Below, piece after piece: positions 23,485 through 31,243 of a stretch of DNA of 42,852 bases. Position 1 is the stretch's first letter. The number at the start of each line of letters is the position of its first letter. Where the stretch lies: the NCBI GenBank assembly GCA_035464115.1, contig DATHSN010000078.1, forward strand, positions 1-42,852, given 5' to 3'. The DNA is from DATHSN01 sp035464115 (GTDB lineage: Bacteria; Actinomycetota; Acidimicrobiia; Acidimicrobiales; SKKL01). The position numbers and the translations under genes were made by a program. Under the pieces are notes generated by a model, which saw only the letters and a list, made by a program, of their open reading frames with translations, did no database searches and was not told where the DNA came from.

Positions 23485-24777
23485 GTGATCGATCTCCGGC
23501 TCCTCCGCTCCGATCCCGATGCCGTCCGGGCCGCGCTGGCCCGCCGGGGCGACGACGTGGCGTCGTCGATCGACCCGGTGCTCGAGCTCGACGCTCGCCG
23601 TCGATCCGCCACCGGCGAGCGCGACGAGCTGCGGGCCCGGGTCAACGCCATCTCCAAGGAGGTGGGCGCGCTGTTCCGCGACGGTCGCCGCGACGAGGCG
23701 GCCGGGCTGCAGGACGAGAGCCGCCGCCTGGGCGAGCGCGAGAAGGAGCTCGACGCCGAGGTGGCGGCCCTCGACGCCGAGGTGCGCGACCGGATGCTGC
23801 GCATCCCCAACCTGCCGAGCCCCGACGCCCCCGACGGCGCGGGCGAGCACGACAACGTGGTCCTGCGGGTCGAGGGCTACGACCCCGACGCCTACGGCGA
23901 CCACCAGCGGGTGCCGCACTGGGACATCGGCGAGCAGCTGGGCCTGCTCGACCCCGACCGGGCCACCCGCATCTCGGGCGCCATGTTCTCGATGTACCGG
24001 GGCCTCGGCGCCCGGTTGCTGCGGGCCATGGTGCAGCTGTCGCTCGACCGCAACGGCGACGCCTACGAGGAGATCCGCCCGCCCACCGTCGTGCGCACCG
24101 ACACCATGGTGTCGACCGGGCACCTGCCGAAGTTCGTCGACGACGCCTACCACGTCGAGCGCGACGACCTGTGGCTGATCCCCACGGCGGAGGTGCCGCT
24201 CACCTCGCTCGGGCGCGACGAGATCCTCGACGAGGCCGACCTGCCGCTGCGGTTCATGGCCTACACGTCGTGCTATCGCCGCGAGGCCGGGTCGGCGGGC
24301 CGCGACACGCGGGGCCTGCTGCGCTCCCACGAGTTCGACAAGGTCGAGCTGCTGGCCTACGCCGCGGGCGCCGAGCAGGCGGTCGCCTGCCAGGAGGACG
24401 TGCTGGCGCGCAGCGAGTCGATCCTGCGCGACCTCGGGCTCGCCTACCGGGTGGTCGACCTGTGCACCGGCGATCTGGGCAACTCGGCGGCGCGCACCTG
24501 GGACATCGAGGCCTACGCCCCCGGGTGCGACCTCTGGCTCGAGGTCTCGTCGGTGTCGTGGTTCTCCGACTACCAGGCCCGTCGGGCCAACATCCGCCAC
24601 CGGCCGGCCGGGGGCGGCGCCCCCGAGGTCGTGCACACCGTGAACGGGTCGGCCATGGGTTGGCCCCGCACGTGGGCCGCGGTGGTCGAGACCCACCGCC
24701 AGCCCGACGGCACCGTCCGGGTGCCCGAGGTGCTGCGCCCCTACCTGGGCGGTCTCGACGTGATCGGCCCCCGATGA
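23485..24777 (+). CDS. serS: Seryl-tRNA synthetase
   Basis: 430 residues, the normal length. Charges tRNA-Ser with serine. The N-terminal long coiled-coil arm is seen in about 25-105 (Arg/Glu/Asp-rich heptads). Class II motif 2 is YTSCYRREAGSAGRDTRGLL with SHEFDKVE, and serine-binding TAEVPLTSL is present. Motif 3 reads NGSAMGWPRTWAAVVE rather than the common NGSGLAVGRT; the essential Arg is kept. Starts at GTG 23485 after TAGGTT. Its stop TGA overlaps the first of two tandem ATGA mini-ORFs leading into the methyltransferase gene. Confidence 0.95.
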   Translation: MIDLRLLRSDPDAVRAALARRGDDVASSIDPVLELDARRRSATGERDELRARVNAISKEVGALFRDGRRDEAAGLQDESRRLGEREKELDAEVAALDAEVRDRMLRIPNLPSPDAPDGAGEHDNVVLRVEGYDPDAYGDHQRVPHWDIGEQLGLLDPDRATRISGAMFSMYRGLGARLLRAMVQLSLDRNGDAYEEIRPPTVVRTDTMVSTGHLPKFVDDAYHVERDDLWLIPTAEVPLTSLGRDEILDEADLPLRFMAYTSCYRREAGSAGRDTRGLLRSHEFDKVELLAYAAGAEQAVACQEDVLARSESILRDLGLAYRVVDLCTGDLGNSAARTWDIEAYAPGCDLWLEVSSVSWFSDYQARRANIRHRPAGGGAPEVVHTVNGSAMGWPRTWAAVVETHRQPDGTVRVPEVLRPYLGGLDVIGPR

Positions 24778-24803
24778 GCGGGACCGAGGGCGGCCCCCGA
24801 TGA
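24774..24803 (+). CDS. Nine-codon mini-ORF 1 (MSGTEGGPR)
   Basis: ATG 24774 overlaps the serS stop as ATGA, and its own TGA overlaps the next ATG at 24800. It is probably a by-product of the 26-bp duplication that preserves translational coupling. Whether a peptide accumulates is unknown. Confidence 0.3.
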   Translation: MSGTEGGPR

Positions 24804-24829
24804 GCGGGACCGAGGGCGGAGCCCGATGA
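24800..24829 (+). CDS. Nine-codon mini-ORF 2 (MSGTEGGAR)
   Basis: Second unit of the duplication. Its TGA (24827-24829) overlaps ATG 24826 of the methyltransferase as ATGA. The predicted peptide differs from mini-ORF 1 by one residue. Confidence 0.3.
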   Translation: MSGTEGGAR

Positions 24830-25476
24830 GCGGGAGAGTCCAGCACCTGCACCCCGTGGTCCCCGCCCCCGACGATCCTCCGGTCGGCGCGGGCGCCGAC
24901 CACCCCATGCGCAAGGTCACCCGTCAGGTGGCCTTCGAGCCCGAGGGGTGGGACGCGGCGCGACGCGCCAAGGTGGCCGGGCTGTTCAACGACCTGGCGC
25001 CCGAGTGGCACACCCGGCTCTCCGAGGAGCGCCTCGAGGTCGTCTACGACGCGCTCGACCGCGGGGGCCTCACCGGCGGGCCCGGCACCGTGTGCGTCGA
25101 GGTCGGCTCGGGGACCGGCTTCGCCACCCCGCTGCTCGACGACCGGTTCGACCGGGTGCTCGCGGTCGACGTCGCCATCGAGATGCTGCGCCGGGCGCCG
25201 GCCGACGCCGGCCACCGGATCCTCGCCGACGCCGCCACCCTGCCCGTCGCCGACGGCTCGGTCGACGCGGTGGTGCTCGTCAACGCGCTGCTCTTCCCCC
25301 GCGAGGTCGACCGGGTGCTGCGCCCGGGGGGCGCGGTGGTGTGGGTCAGCTCGCTGGGCGACCGCACGCCGATCTACCTCTCGGCCACCGACGTCGCGGC
25401 CGCGCTGCCCGGCTCGTGGACCGGGGTGTCGTCGAGCGCCGGGTGGGGTACCTGGTCGGTGCACCGCCGGGGCTGA
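24826..25476 (+). CDS. Class I SAM-dependent methyltransferase
   Basis: 216 residues. Motif I is VCVEVGSGTGFATPLL (about 88-103), then RVLAVDVAIEMLRRAP and ILADAATLPVADGSVDAVVLVNALLF (motifs II and III), as in UbiE/Methyltransf_11 proteins. It keeps DAATLPVADGS, the acidic-residue adenine loop. Substrate unknown. It is the only one of three consecutive ATGs in frame with the enzyme, and is joined to serS through two mini-ORFs. Confidence 0.78.
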   Translation: MSGRVQHLHPVVPAPDDPPVGAGADHPMRKVTRQVAFEPEGWDAARRAKVAGLFNDLAPEWHTRLSEERLEVVYDALDRGGLTGGPGTVCVEVGSGTGFATPLLDDRFDRVLAVDVAIEMLRRAPADAGHRILADAATLPVADGSVDAVVLVNALLFPREVDRVLRPGGAVVWVSSLGDRTPIYLSATDVAAALPGSWTGVSSSAGWGTWSVHRRG

Positions 25477-25520
25477 TCCCCGACGGCGCCGCCGCGGTTG
25501 GCGTCCCGGGACCCGGCCGG

Positions 25521-25526
25521 TACCCT
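25521..25526 (+). promoter_or_regulatory. Possible -10 (TACCCT) of the osmoprotectant operon
   Basis: TACCCT stands about 75 bases upstream of the leader ORF. Downstream of it a hairpin GCGCGCC-AGG-GGCGCGC (25544-25560) and another CCGCGC-GAC-GCGCGG (25579-25593) precede the ribosome-binding site, so the leader RNA is structured. Confidence 0.4.
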
Positions 25527-25602
25527 CGCTCTCGTCCGACCCAGCGCGCCAGGGGCGCGCGTCACGCCATGTCCGGGGCCGCGCGACGCGCGGGGAGGCA
25601 AC

Positions 25603-25671
25603 GTGAGCACCGACACGACCAGGCAGCGGCAGCGCCATCCCTCGGCCTCGGCGACGGGTCAGCGACCATGA
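25603..25671 (+). CDS. 22-codon leader ORF coupled to the ABC ATPase
   Basis: GTG 25603 follows GGGGAGG at four bases and encodes a 22-residue, basic, Ser/Thr-rich peptide. Its TGA overlaps ATG 25668 of the ATPase as ATGA. The ATPase ATG itself lacks a good ribosome-binding site. It may be a translational coupler, or the relic of a longer N-terminus separated by a frameshift. Confidence 0.45.
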   Translation: MSTDTTRQRQRHPSASATGQRP

Positions 25672-26798
25672 GCGTGCAGCCCGTCACCTCGGGTGGCGGG
25701 GATGTCGCCATCCGGTTGACCGGCGTCGAGAAGCGCTTCGAGGGGTCCGCCATCCCAGCGGTCACCGACCTGTCGCTCGAGGTCCCCGAGGGCTCGATCG
25801 TGGCCTTCGTCGGCCCCTCGGGCTGCGGCAAGACCACCACCCTCAAGATGATCAACCGGCTCATCGAGCCGACCGCCGGCGAGATCCACGTCGAGGGCAC
25901 CGAGATCCGGTCGCTCCCCAAGCACGAGCTGCGCCGCCGCATCGGCTACGTGATCCAGCAGATCGGCCTGTTCCCGCACCTCACCATCGCCGCCAACGTG
26001 GCGACGGTGCCCCGGCTCCTCGGCTGGGACAAGAAGCGGATCAACGCGCGCGTCGACGAGCTCGTCGACATCGTCGGTCTCGATCCCGAGGTGCTCGACC
26101 GCTACCCCTCGGAGCTCTCGGGTGGGCAGCAGCAGCGCATCGGCGTGGCGCGCGCCCTGGCCGCCGACCCGCCGGTGCTGCTCATGGACGAGCCCTACAG
26201 CGCGGTCGACCCCATCGTGCGGGCCCGCCTGCAGGACGAGCTGCTCGCCCTCCAGCAGCGGGTCCACAAGACCATCGTCATCGTCACCCACGACATCGAC
26301 GAGGCCGTCAAGCTCGGCGACCGGGTGGCCCTGTTCAACGTCGGCGGCATCCTCGAGCAGTACGGCGCGCCCGCCGAGCTGCTGTCGGGGCCCGCCAACG
26401 GGTTCGTCGAGGAGTTCCTCGGCAACGAGCGCGGCCTCAAGCTGCTCTCCCTGCTCACCCCGGCCGACCTCGACCTCTCGCCCGGGTGCGTCGTGCCCGC
26501 CGACGCCCGCCCGCTCGAGGCCGAGCAGGTCGCCAAGGCCAACGGGTTCGACTGGGTCGGCATCCTCGACGGCGACCGGCTCCGCGGCTGGGCCTGGGTC
26601 GACGACCTCACCGAGCTGACCCGGGTCGGCGATGCCCCCACCCGGCTCTTCCGTGCCGCGGTGTCCACCACCACGCCCCTGCGACAGGTCCTCGACGGCA
26701 TCGTCAACTCACGCACGCGGGTCGCGGTCGTGCTCGGCGACGATCAGCGCCACCTCGGCATGATCACCATCGACGACCTGGCCGAGGGCATCCAGTGA
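25668..26798 (+). CDS. Glycine betaine/choline-type ABC transporter ATPase with CBS region
   Basis: 376 residues of the OpuA/ProV group. Walker A FVGPSGCGKTTTLKMINRL, signature SELSGGQQQRIGVARAL, Walker B PVLLMDEPYSAVDP and switch VTHDIDEAVKLGDR are intact. GLFPHLTIAANVATVP is typical of quaternary-amine uptake ATPases. Residues about 265-376 form a CBS-like pair, the region that senses ionic strength in OpuA. ATG 25668 overlaps the leader ORF stop; the next gene's GTG overlaps this stop. The solute is inferred from the family. Confidence 0.87.
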   Translation: MSVQPVTSGGGDVAIRLTGVEKRFEGSAIPAVTDLSLEVPEGSIVAFVGPSGCGKTTTLKMINRLIEPTAGEIHVEGTEIRSLPKHELRRRIGYVIQQIGLFPHLTIAANVATVPRLLGWDKKRINARVDELVDIVGLDPEVLDRYPSELSGGQQQRIGVARALAADPPVLLMDEPYSAVDPIVRARLQDELLALQQRVHKTIVIVTHDIDEAVKLGDRVALFNVGGILEQYGAPAELLSGPANGFVEEFLGNERGLKLLSLLTPADLDLSPGCVVPADARPLEAEQVAKANGFDWVGILDGDRLRGWAWVDDLTELTRVGDAPTRLFRAAVSTTTPLRQVLDGIVNSRTRVAVVLGDDQRHLGMITIDDLAEGIQ

Positions 26799-27472
26799 GC
26801 GGCGCGCTCGCCAACGATTCCAGCTCGCTCATCTGGTGGGACTGGGTCGACCGCAACCGCGACCAGATCTGGGAGCGCACCCTCGAGCACCTCCAGCTCA
26901 CCGCGTGGGCGGTCGGCATCGGGCTCGTCATCGCCCTGGCGCTGTCGCTCGTGGCCCTGCGGTTCCGCCGCTCCTACGGCCCCATCACCTGGGTCACCGG
27001 GTTCTTCTACACGGTCCCGTCGCTCGCGCTGTTCGCGTTCCTCGTGCCCTACATCGGCCTCGGGTTCCGCACCGCGCTCGTCGCGTTGGTGTCCTACACC
27101 CTGCTCATCTTGGTGCGGAACATCGTCGCCGGCATCGACGGCGTGCCCGCTGCGGTGAAGGAGGCCGCCGACGGCATGGGCTACCGGCCGTGGCGACGGT
27201 TCCTCGAGGTCGATCTGCGCCTCGCCACGCCCACCATCGTCGCCGGCATCCGCATCGCCACGGTCACCGTCATCGGGCTGGTCACCGTCGGCGCGCTCGT
27301 GGGGGCGGGCGGTCTCGGCACCTACATCCTCGAAGGCCTGCGGCGCAGCTTCTACACGCCGATCATGGTCGGCGCCGGGCTCTCCATCGTGCTCGCCGTC
27401 GCCCTCGACCTCGCGCTGGTCGGCGTCGAGCGGGCCGTCACCCCGTGGGTGCGCCGGGGACGGGGCGCCTGA
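26795..27472 (+). CDS. Osmoprotectant-type ABC transporter permease 1
   Basis: 225 residues with five or six helices. The EAA-type cytoplasmic loop is AAVKEAADGMGYRPWRRFLE, which docks the ATPase. FFYTVPSLALFAFLVP is the OpuBB/ProW-family signature. GTG 26795 overlaps the ATPase stop (GTGA), and its stop overlaps the next ATG. Confidence 0.88.
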   Translation: MSGALANDSSSLIWWDWVDRNRDQIWERTLEHLQLTAWAVGIGLVIALALSLVALRFRRSYGPITWVTGFFYTVPSLALFAFLVPYIGLGFRTALVALVSYTLLILVRNIVAGIDGVPAAVKEAADGMGYRPWRRFLEVDLRLATPTIVAGIRIATVTVIGLVTVGALVGAGGLGTYILEGLRRSFYTPIMVGAGLSIVLAVALDLALVGVERAVTPWVRRGRGA

Positions 27473-28233
27473 TGGACGCGCTCGCCGACCTGTGGTCGTT
27501 CCTCACCACCGCCGACAACTGGTGGGGCACCCGCGGCATCGTCAACCGCACGTGGGAGCACGTCCGCATCTCGGTGCTGGCCGTCCTGCTCGCCACCGCC
27601 ATCGCCCTCCCGCCCGCGGTGCTGCTCGGCCACGTGAAGCGCTTCGGCGCGGTCGCGGTCACCATCGTCAACATCGGACGGGCGATCCCCAGCTTCGCCA
27701 TCCTCGCCCTCACGTTCCCGCTGTTCATCGAGTGGGGGTTCGGTCTCGGCTTCTGGCCGACGTTCACCGCGCTGGTGGTGCTCGGCATCCCGCCGATCTT
27801 CACCAACACCTACACCGGTGTGCGGGGGGTCTCGCCCGAGATCGTCGAGGCGGCCGACGGTGTGGGCATGCGCCCCCACGAGGTCGTGCTGCGCGTCGAG
27901 CTGCCCAGCGCCGCCCCGCTCGTCATCACCGGGCTGCGGATCTCCGCCGTCCAGATCGTCGCCACCGCCACCCTCGGCGCGCTCGTCGGCTTCCAGGCAC
28001 TCGGCTCGTTCATCGTCGAGGGCCTGGCCCAGTTCGACGAGGGCAAGATCCTCGGTGGCGCGCTGCTCGTCGCCGTGCTGGCCATCGCCACCGAGGTCGG
28101 CTTCAGCGCCGCCGAGCGCGCCCTCACCCCGTGGGCCCGTCGTGGGCCCGCCGCCACCACCGCCTCGACCCGACGTTCCCGCCGGGGGGCGCGGTCCGGC
28201 GCGTCACCGGCCGTCGGCGCCACGCCCAGCTGA
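27472..28233 (+). CDS. Osmoprotectant-type ABC transporter permease 2
   Basis: 253 residues, homologous to permease 1: NIGRAIPSFAILALTFPLF (against FFYTVPSLALF) and the EAA loop EIVEAADGVGMRPHEVVLRV. The tail after residue 225 is basic, Ser/Thr/Ala-rich and probably cytoplasmic. ATG 27472 overlaps the previous stop by one base. A two-permease plus binding-protein order matches OpuB/OpuC-type importers. Confidence 0.87.
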   Translation: MDALADLWSFLTTADNWWGTRGIVNRTWEHVRISVLAVLLATAIALPPAVLLGHVKRFGAVAVTIVNIGRAIPSFAILALTFPLFIEWGFGLGFWPTFTALVVLGIPPIFTNTYTGVRGVSPEIVEAADGVGMRPHEVVLRVELPSAAPLVITGLRISAVQIVATATLGALVGFQALGSFIVEGLAQFDEGKILGGALLVAVLAIATEVGFSAAERALTPWARRGPAATTASTRRSRRGARSGASPAVGATPS

Positions 28234-28262
28234 CGGTCACCTCGCAGTTCCCCGACCCCGAC

Positions 28263-28277
28263 GGCGCACGACGCGCC
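28263..28277 (+). promoter_or_regulatory. Hairpin directly before the binding-protein ribosome-binding site
   Basis: GGCGC-ACGAC-GCGCC stem-loop immediately followed by GGGAAGGA and ATG 28291. It has the same layout as the hairpin before the leader ORF at 25579-25593. It may stabilise or tune expression of the binding protein. Confidence 0.4.
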
Positions 28278-28290
28278 GGGAAGGAATCCC

Positions 28291-29424
28291 ATGTCCGACA
28301 CCACACCGAACCCCACGGAGCCGAGCGAGCCGAGCGGCAGCGCGGCCACGACCGGCGGCTCGGGCTCGCGCACCGGGCTCATCATCGGCCTCGTGGCCGC
28401 CGCCGTCGTGCTCATCATCGGCGCCATCGTCGTGTTCGGCGGGGGCGACGACGATGACGACGTCGAGGTCGCCGACGACGCGACGACCACCACCGTCGCC
28501 GACGAGGACGACGAGGAGGAGGAGCCCGAGGCGCCGACCACCACGGTCGCCGACGAGTCCACCGACACCACCGCAGCGGGTGGCGGCGAGGCGGGCGACG
28601 TCCCCGACGGGCCCACCATCACCATCGGGGCCCAGGACTTCGGCGAGAGCGCCATCCTCGCCCAGGTCTACGGCCAGGCCCTCGAGGCCGCCGGCTACCC
28701 GGTCAGCTACCAGGCGTTGGGCGGGTTCCGCGACATCGTCTTCGCCAGCTTCGAGAGCGGCGACATCAACTTCACCGCCGAGTACGCGGCGTCGGCCCTC
28801 GAGTTCTTGAACGAGGGCGCGGGCGAGGCCACCGGCGACATCGAGCCCACCGCCGCGCTGCTGCGCGAGTACCTGGCCGAGCGCGGTCTGCAGGCCGCCG
28901 AGGCCTCGCCCGCGGTCGACTCCAACGCCTTCGTCGTCACCAGCGAGACCGCCGACGAGCTCGGCCTGTCCTCCATCGGCGACCTCACCGACGACCTGCG
29001 CCTCGGTGGCCCGCCCGACTGCGAGACCAACGCGTTCTGCATCCCGGGTGTCCAGGCGGCCTACGGCGTCGACCTGTCGGGCAACTTCGTGTCGCTCGAC
29101 GGTGGCGGCCCGCTCACCGTCGCCGCGCTCGAGGGTGGCGAGATCGACGTGGCCATCCTGTTCTCCACCAACGGCCAGATCGCGGCCAACGACTGGGTCG
29201 TGCTCGACGACCCCGAGGGGCTCATCAACGCCGACAACGTCATCCCGGTGATGACCGACGAGCTCGTCGAGGTCTACGGCGACGACTTCGTGGCCCTCGT
29301 CAACGAGGTGAGCGCGGCGCTCGACACCGCCCAGCTCACCGAGCTGAACCGTCGCTACGACATCGACCTCGAGGACGCCGACGCCATCGCCCGCGACTGG
29401 CTCGAGGGCGCCGGCCTGCTCTGA
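28291..29424 (+). CDS. OpuAC/ProX-type substrate-binding protein, N-terminally membrane-anchored
   Basis: 377 residues. Unusually it has no signal peptide or lipobox. A 25-residue hydrophilic N-terminus precedes one transmembrane helix (LIIGLVAAAVVLIIGAIVVF, about 31-50), then an acidic and Thr-rich linker to about 110. The binding domain follows, starting ITIGAQDFGESAILAQVYGQ, with VSYQALGGFRDIVFASFESG and INFTAEYAAS typical of OpuAC. Cys residues in PPDCETNAFCIPG may form a disulfide. It ends before the terminator at 29453. Ligand is inferred. Confidence 0.85.
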   Translation: MSDTTPNPTEPSEPSGSAATTGGSGSRTGLIIGLVAAAVVLIIGAIVVFGGGDDDDDVEVADDATTTTVADEDDEEEEPEAPTTTVADESTDTTAAGGGEAGDVPDGPTITIGAQDFGESAILAQVYGQALEAAGYPVSYQALGGFRDIVFASFESGDINFTAEYAASALEFLNEGAGEATGDIEPTAALLREYLAERGLQAAEASPAVDSNAFVVTSETADELGLSSIGDLTDDLRLGGPPDCETNAFCIPGVQAAYGVDLSGNFVSLDGGGPLTVAALEGGEIDVAILFSTNGQIAANDWVVLDDPEGLINADNVIPVMTDELVEVYGDDFVALVNEVSAALDTAQLTELNRRYDIDLEDADAIARDWLEGAGLL

Positions 29425-29452
29425 CACCGACCCGCAGCGCCGATCGCTGATC

Positions 29453-29493
29453 CCGGGGCCGGCCTCACGCCGCGAGCGCGAGGCCGGCCCCGG
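29453..29493 (+). terminator. 14-bp terminator hairpin overlapping the 3' end of a fluoride channel gene
   Basis: A perfect 14-bp stem (29453-29466 with 29480-29493, loop of 13) follows the binding-protein gene. Its right arm and loop are also the last codons of the convergent crcB gene. Confidence 0.6.
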
Positions 29494-29812
29494 CCGCGCC
29501 CACCCCCAGCGCCACCGTGACCATCAGGTAGGCGACGGCCGTGGTCCGCCGACCGGCCCGGTCGAGGGCGACCAGCTCGGCGGCGAGCGTCGAGAACGTG
29601 GTGACCGCGCCGAGCCCACCGACGGCGACGATGGTCGCCTCCGGCGCGTCCCACCCGGCGAGGAGTCCGACGGCGAAGGCGCCGCCGACGTTCACGGCGA
29701 GGGTCCCGAGCGGGAGCCGGCCCGGACGGTTCCACCGGCGGCCCACCAGCGAGCGCACGAGCGTGCCGATCGCCGCGGCGGCGACGAACCCGAGTGCGAC
29801 GAGCGCGGTCAT
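29465..29812 (-). CDS. crcB: Fluoride channel FluC/CrcB, subunit 2
   Basis: 115 residues, four helices. The family pore motif GAVTTFSTLAAE and the conserved Asn in LAVNVGGAFAVG are present. Fluc channels are dual-topology dimers, and a pair of adjacent genes as here usually makes a heterodimer. ATG 29812 overlaps the stop of the first crcB by four bases. Exports fluoride passively. Confidence 0.88.
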   Translation of the reverse strand: MTALVALGFVAAAAIGTLVRSLVGRRWNRPGRLPLGTLAVNVGGAFAVGLLAGWDAPEATIVAVGGLGAVTTFSTLAAELVALDRAGRRTTAVAYLMVTVALGVGAAGAGLALAA

Positions 29813-30195
29813 CGCGCGCCGGGTGCGGTGGCCGCGCGGGCGCCGGCCGCGGCGAGCACGCCGAGGGCGAGCGAGGCGACCACGTAGCCGGCCCCCAGCA
29901 CCACCCGCTCGTCACGGACCAGCTCGGCCACCTCGACCGCGAACGCGGAGAAGGTCGTGAGCCCGCCGCACACGCCGACGCCGACGAAGCCCTGCCACGC
30001 GATGCGGCCCCGTGCGTGGGGGCGGCCGGAGACCAGCCCGACGACCGCCCCGAGCAGCGCGCAGCCGATGAGGTTGACGGCGAACGTCGCCCACGGCCAT
30101 CCCGTCGCCGGATCGAGCACCGCGCCCACGGCCCACCGCACGGTGGCCCCGACGACGCCCCCGGCGGCGATGGCCAGGGCCTCGGTGCGCTCCAC
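29809..30195 (-). CDS. crcB: Fluoride channel FluC/CrcB, subunit 1
   Basis: 128 residues, four helices, with GLTTFSAFAVE and FAVNLIGCALLG (conserved Asn and Phe-box region). It precedes the second crcB copy. The two proteins differ enough to suggest fixed opposite topology. No fluoride riboswitch was recognised in the short upstream region. Confidence 0.88.
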   Translation of the reverse strand: MERTEALAIAAGGVVGATVRWAVGAVLDPATGWPWATFAVNLIGCALLGAVVGLVSGRPHARGRIAWQGFVGVGVCGGLTTFSAFAVEVAELVRDERVVLGAGYVVASLALGVLAAAGARAATAPGAR

Positions 30196-30235
30196 GGCCG
30201 CCGACGGTAGCGCCCACCTCGGCCGACCCGAGCCG

Positions 30236-30282
30236 AACCGTCGCGCGTCGTGCGCGCCATGCGCGCAGATGGCGCGACGGTT
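30236..30282. terminator. Nested hairpin between crcB and the ATP-grasp gene
   Basis: Outer stem AACCGTCGCGC/GCGCGACGGTT (30236-30246, 30272-30282) and inner stem TGCGCGC/GCGCGCA (30251-30257, 30261-30267). It lies just after the stop of the minus-strand ATP-grasp gene and is probably its terminator, though no T-run follows. Confidence 0.5.
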
Positions 30283-30304
30283 GGCCGACGGGACGGGAGC
30301 CGGG

Positions 30305-31174
30305 CTACTCGTCGGTGCCGAGGCGGCGGGCGATGGCGCCGGCGAACCAGGCGAGCGACCGGGGGGCGTCGCGCAGGCGCAGGTCGGGCTCGATGAGCTC
30401 GAGCTCCATCACGTGGGGCTCGCCCTCCCACTCGACCAGGTCGACGCGGGCGTAGAGCACGTCGTGGCCGTCGACGGTGGCCATGGCCGCAGCGGCGACC
30501 TCGAGCTCGGCCGGGCTGGCCGCGGCCGGTGACTCGACGCCGCCGTGCTCCTCTTGGACCCGGAAGTCGCCCGGGGCCGGCAGCTTGTGCCAGGCGTGGC
30601 TCGGGCCGCCGTCGATCCACGCCACCGCCGTCTCGCCCCGGGTGGCGATCGAGGCGAGGAACGGCTGGACGAGCACGTCGCCGGCCGTGAGGAGTCGGGC
30701 CAGGTCGGCGTCGGTGAACGGGGCGCGGCCGCCGGCGCGGTGGGTCTCGCGGGCGCCCGCCGACACGGCCGGCTTCACGACGACCTCCCCATGGGTGGCG
30801 AGCAGGGCAGCGAGGTCGGCCGTCGCGCCCTGCTCGACCAGCGTGGTGGGCACGACGGGGACGCCCCGGTCGGCGAGGGCGAGCAGGTAGCGCTTGTGGG
30901 CGTTGGCGGCGATGACGGCCGGCGGGTTCCACACCGGGACCTGCTCGCCGGTCCGTGTCACCCACGCCAGGAACTCGTCGACGCGAGCGGTGTAGTCCCA
31001 GGGCGAGCGGAGGACGCAGGCGGTGAACGACTCCCACGGCAGGTCGTCGTCCCAGGCCACGATCGAGGCGGTGATCCCCTCGGCGCCGAGCGCGTCGACC
31101 AGCAGCGCGTCGTCGGGGGCGGGGACGGGGAGCTCGCGACACGAGACGATGGCGACGTGGGGCCGGGCCGGCAC
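30305..31174 (-). CDS. ATP-grasp domain protein
   Basis: 289 residues. The pattern matches small ATP-grasp ligases of the glutathione-synthetase/DcsG-like group: HVAIVSCRELPVPAPDD at the start, a central VVVKPAVSAGARETHRAG (Lys of the ATP site and small loop) and a metal-binding end HVMELELIEPDLRL. The last has the E-x-E...N-type acidic residues, with Pro-Asp where Asn is common. Product unknown. GTG 31174 is preferred because TAGCGT lies seven bases upstream; the earlier in-frame GTGs at 31183 and 31210 overlap or precede that hexamer. Confidence 0.7.
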   Translation of the reverse strand: MPARPHVAIVSCRELPVPAPDDALLVDALGAEGITASIVAWDDDLPWESFTACVLRSPWDYTARVDEFLAWVTRTGEQVPVWNPPAVIAANAHKRYLLALADRGVPVVPTTLVEQGATADLAALLATHGEVVVKPAVSAGARETHRAGGRAPFTDADLARLLTAGDVLVQPFLASIATRGETAVAWIDGGPSHAWHKLPAPGDFRVQEEHGGVESPAAASPAELEVAAAAMATVDGHDVLYARVDLVEWEGEPHVMELELIEPDLRLRDAPRSLAWFAGAIARRLGTDE

Positions 31175-31181
31175 GGGCCGC

Positions 31182-31187
31182 ACGCTA
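31182..31187 (-). promoter_or_regulatory. Leaderless-type -10 (TAGCGT) of the ATP-grasp gene
   Basis: Minus-strand TAGCGT, then seven bases, then GTG 31174. It sets the start choice. Confidence 0.45.
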
Positions 31188-31243
31188 GCCGGCCGTGGTC
31201 GCGCGATCACCCAGCGTCAGCGTCGGCCTGGCAGGATGCAGCG

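Larger units (their letters stand above)
24773..24834 (+). repeat. 26-bp tandem duplication at the serS/methyltransferase junction
   Basis: Two complete 26-base units (24773-24798 and 24799-24824, two differences near their ends) and the first ten bases of a third. Each begins GATGAGCGGG, so each carries an ATGA stop/start overlap. Confidence 0.85.

Noticed and set aside
23361..25638. Upstream extension of minus-strand ABC frames across serS
   Set aside because: No homology, antisense of serS; the ABC permease and ATPase have good starts at 22455 and 23360.
25603..25671. Frameshifted N-terminus of the ABC ATPase
   Set aside because: Not adopted as the main reading: the ATPase domain begins normally after ATG 25668, and the leader peptide lacks a recognisable ATPase sequence. 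Kept as an alternative in the findings.
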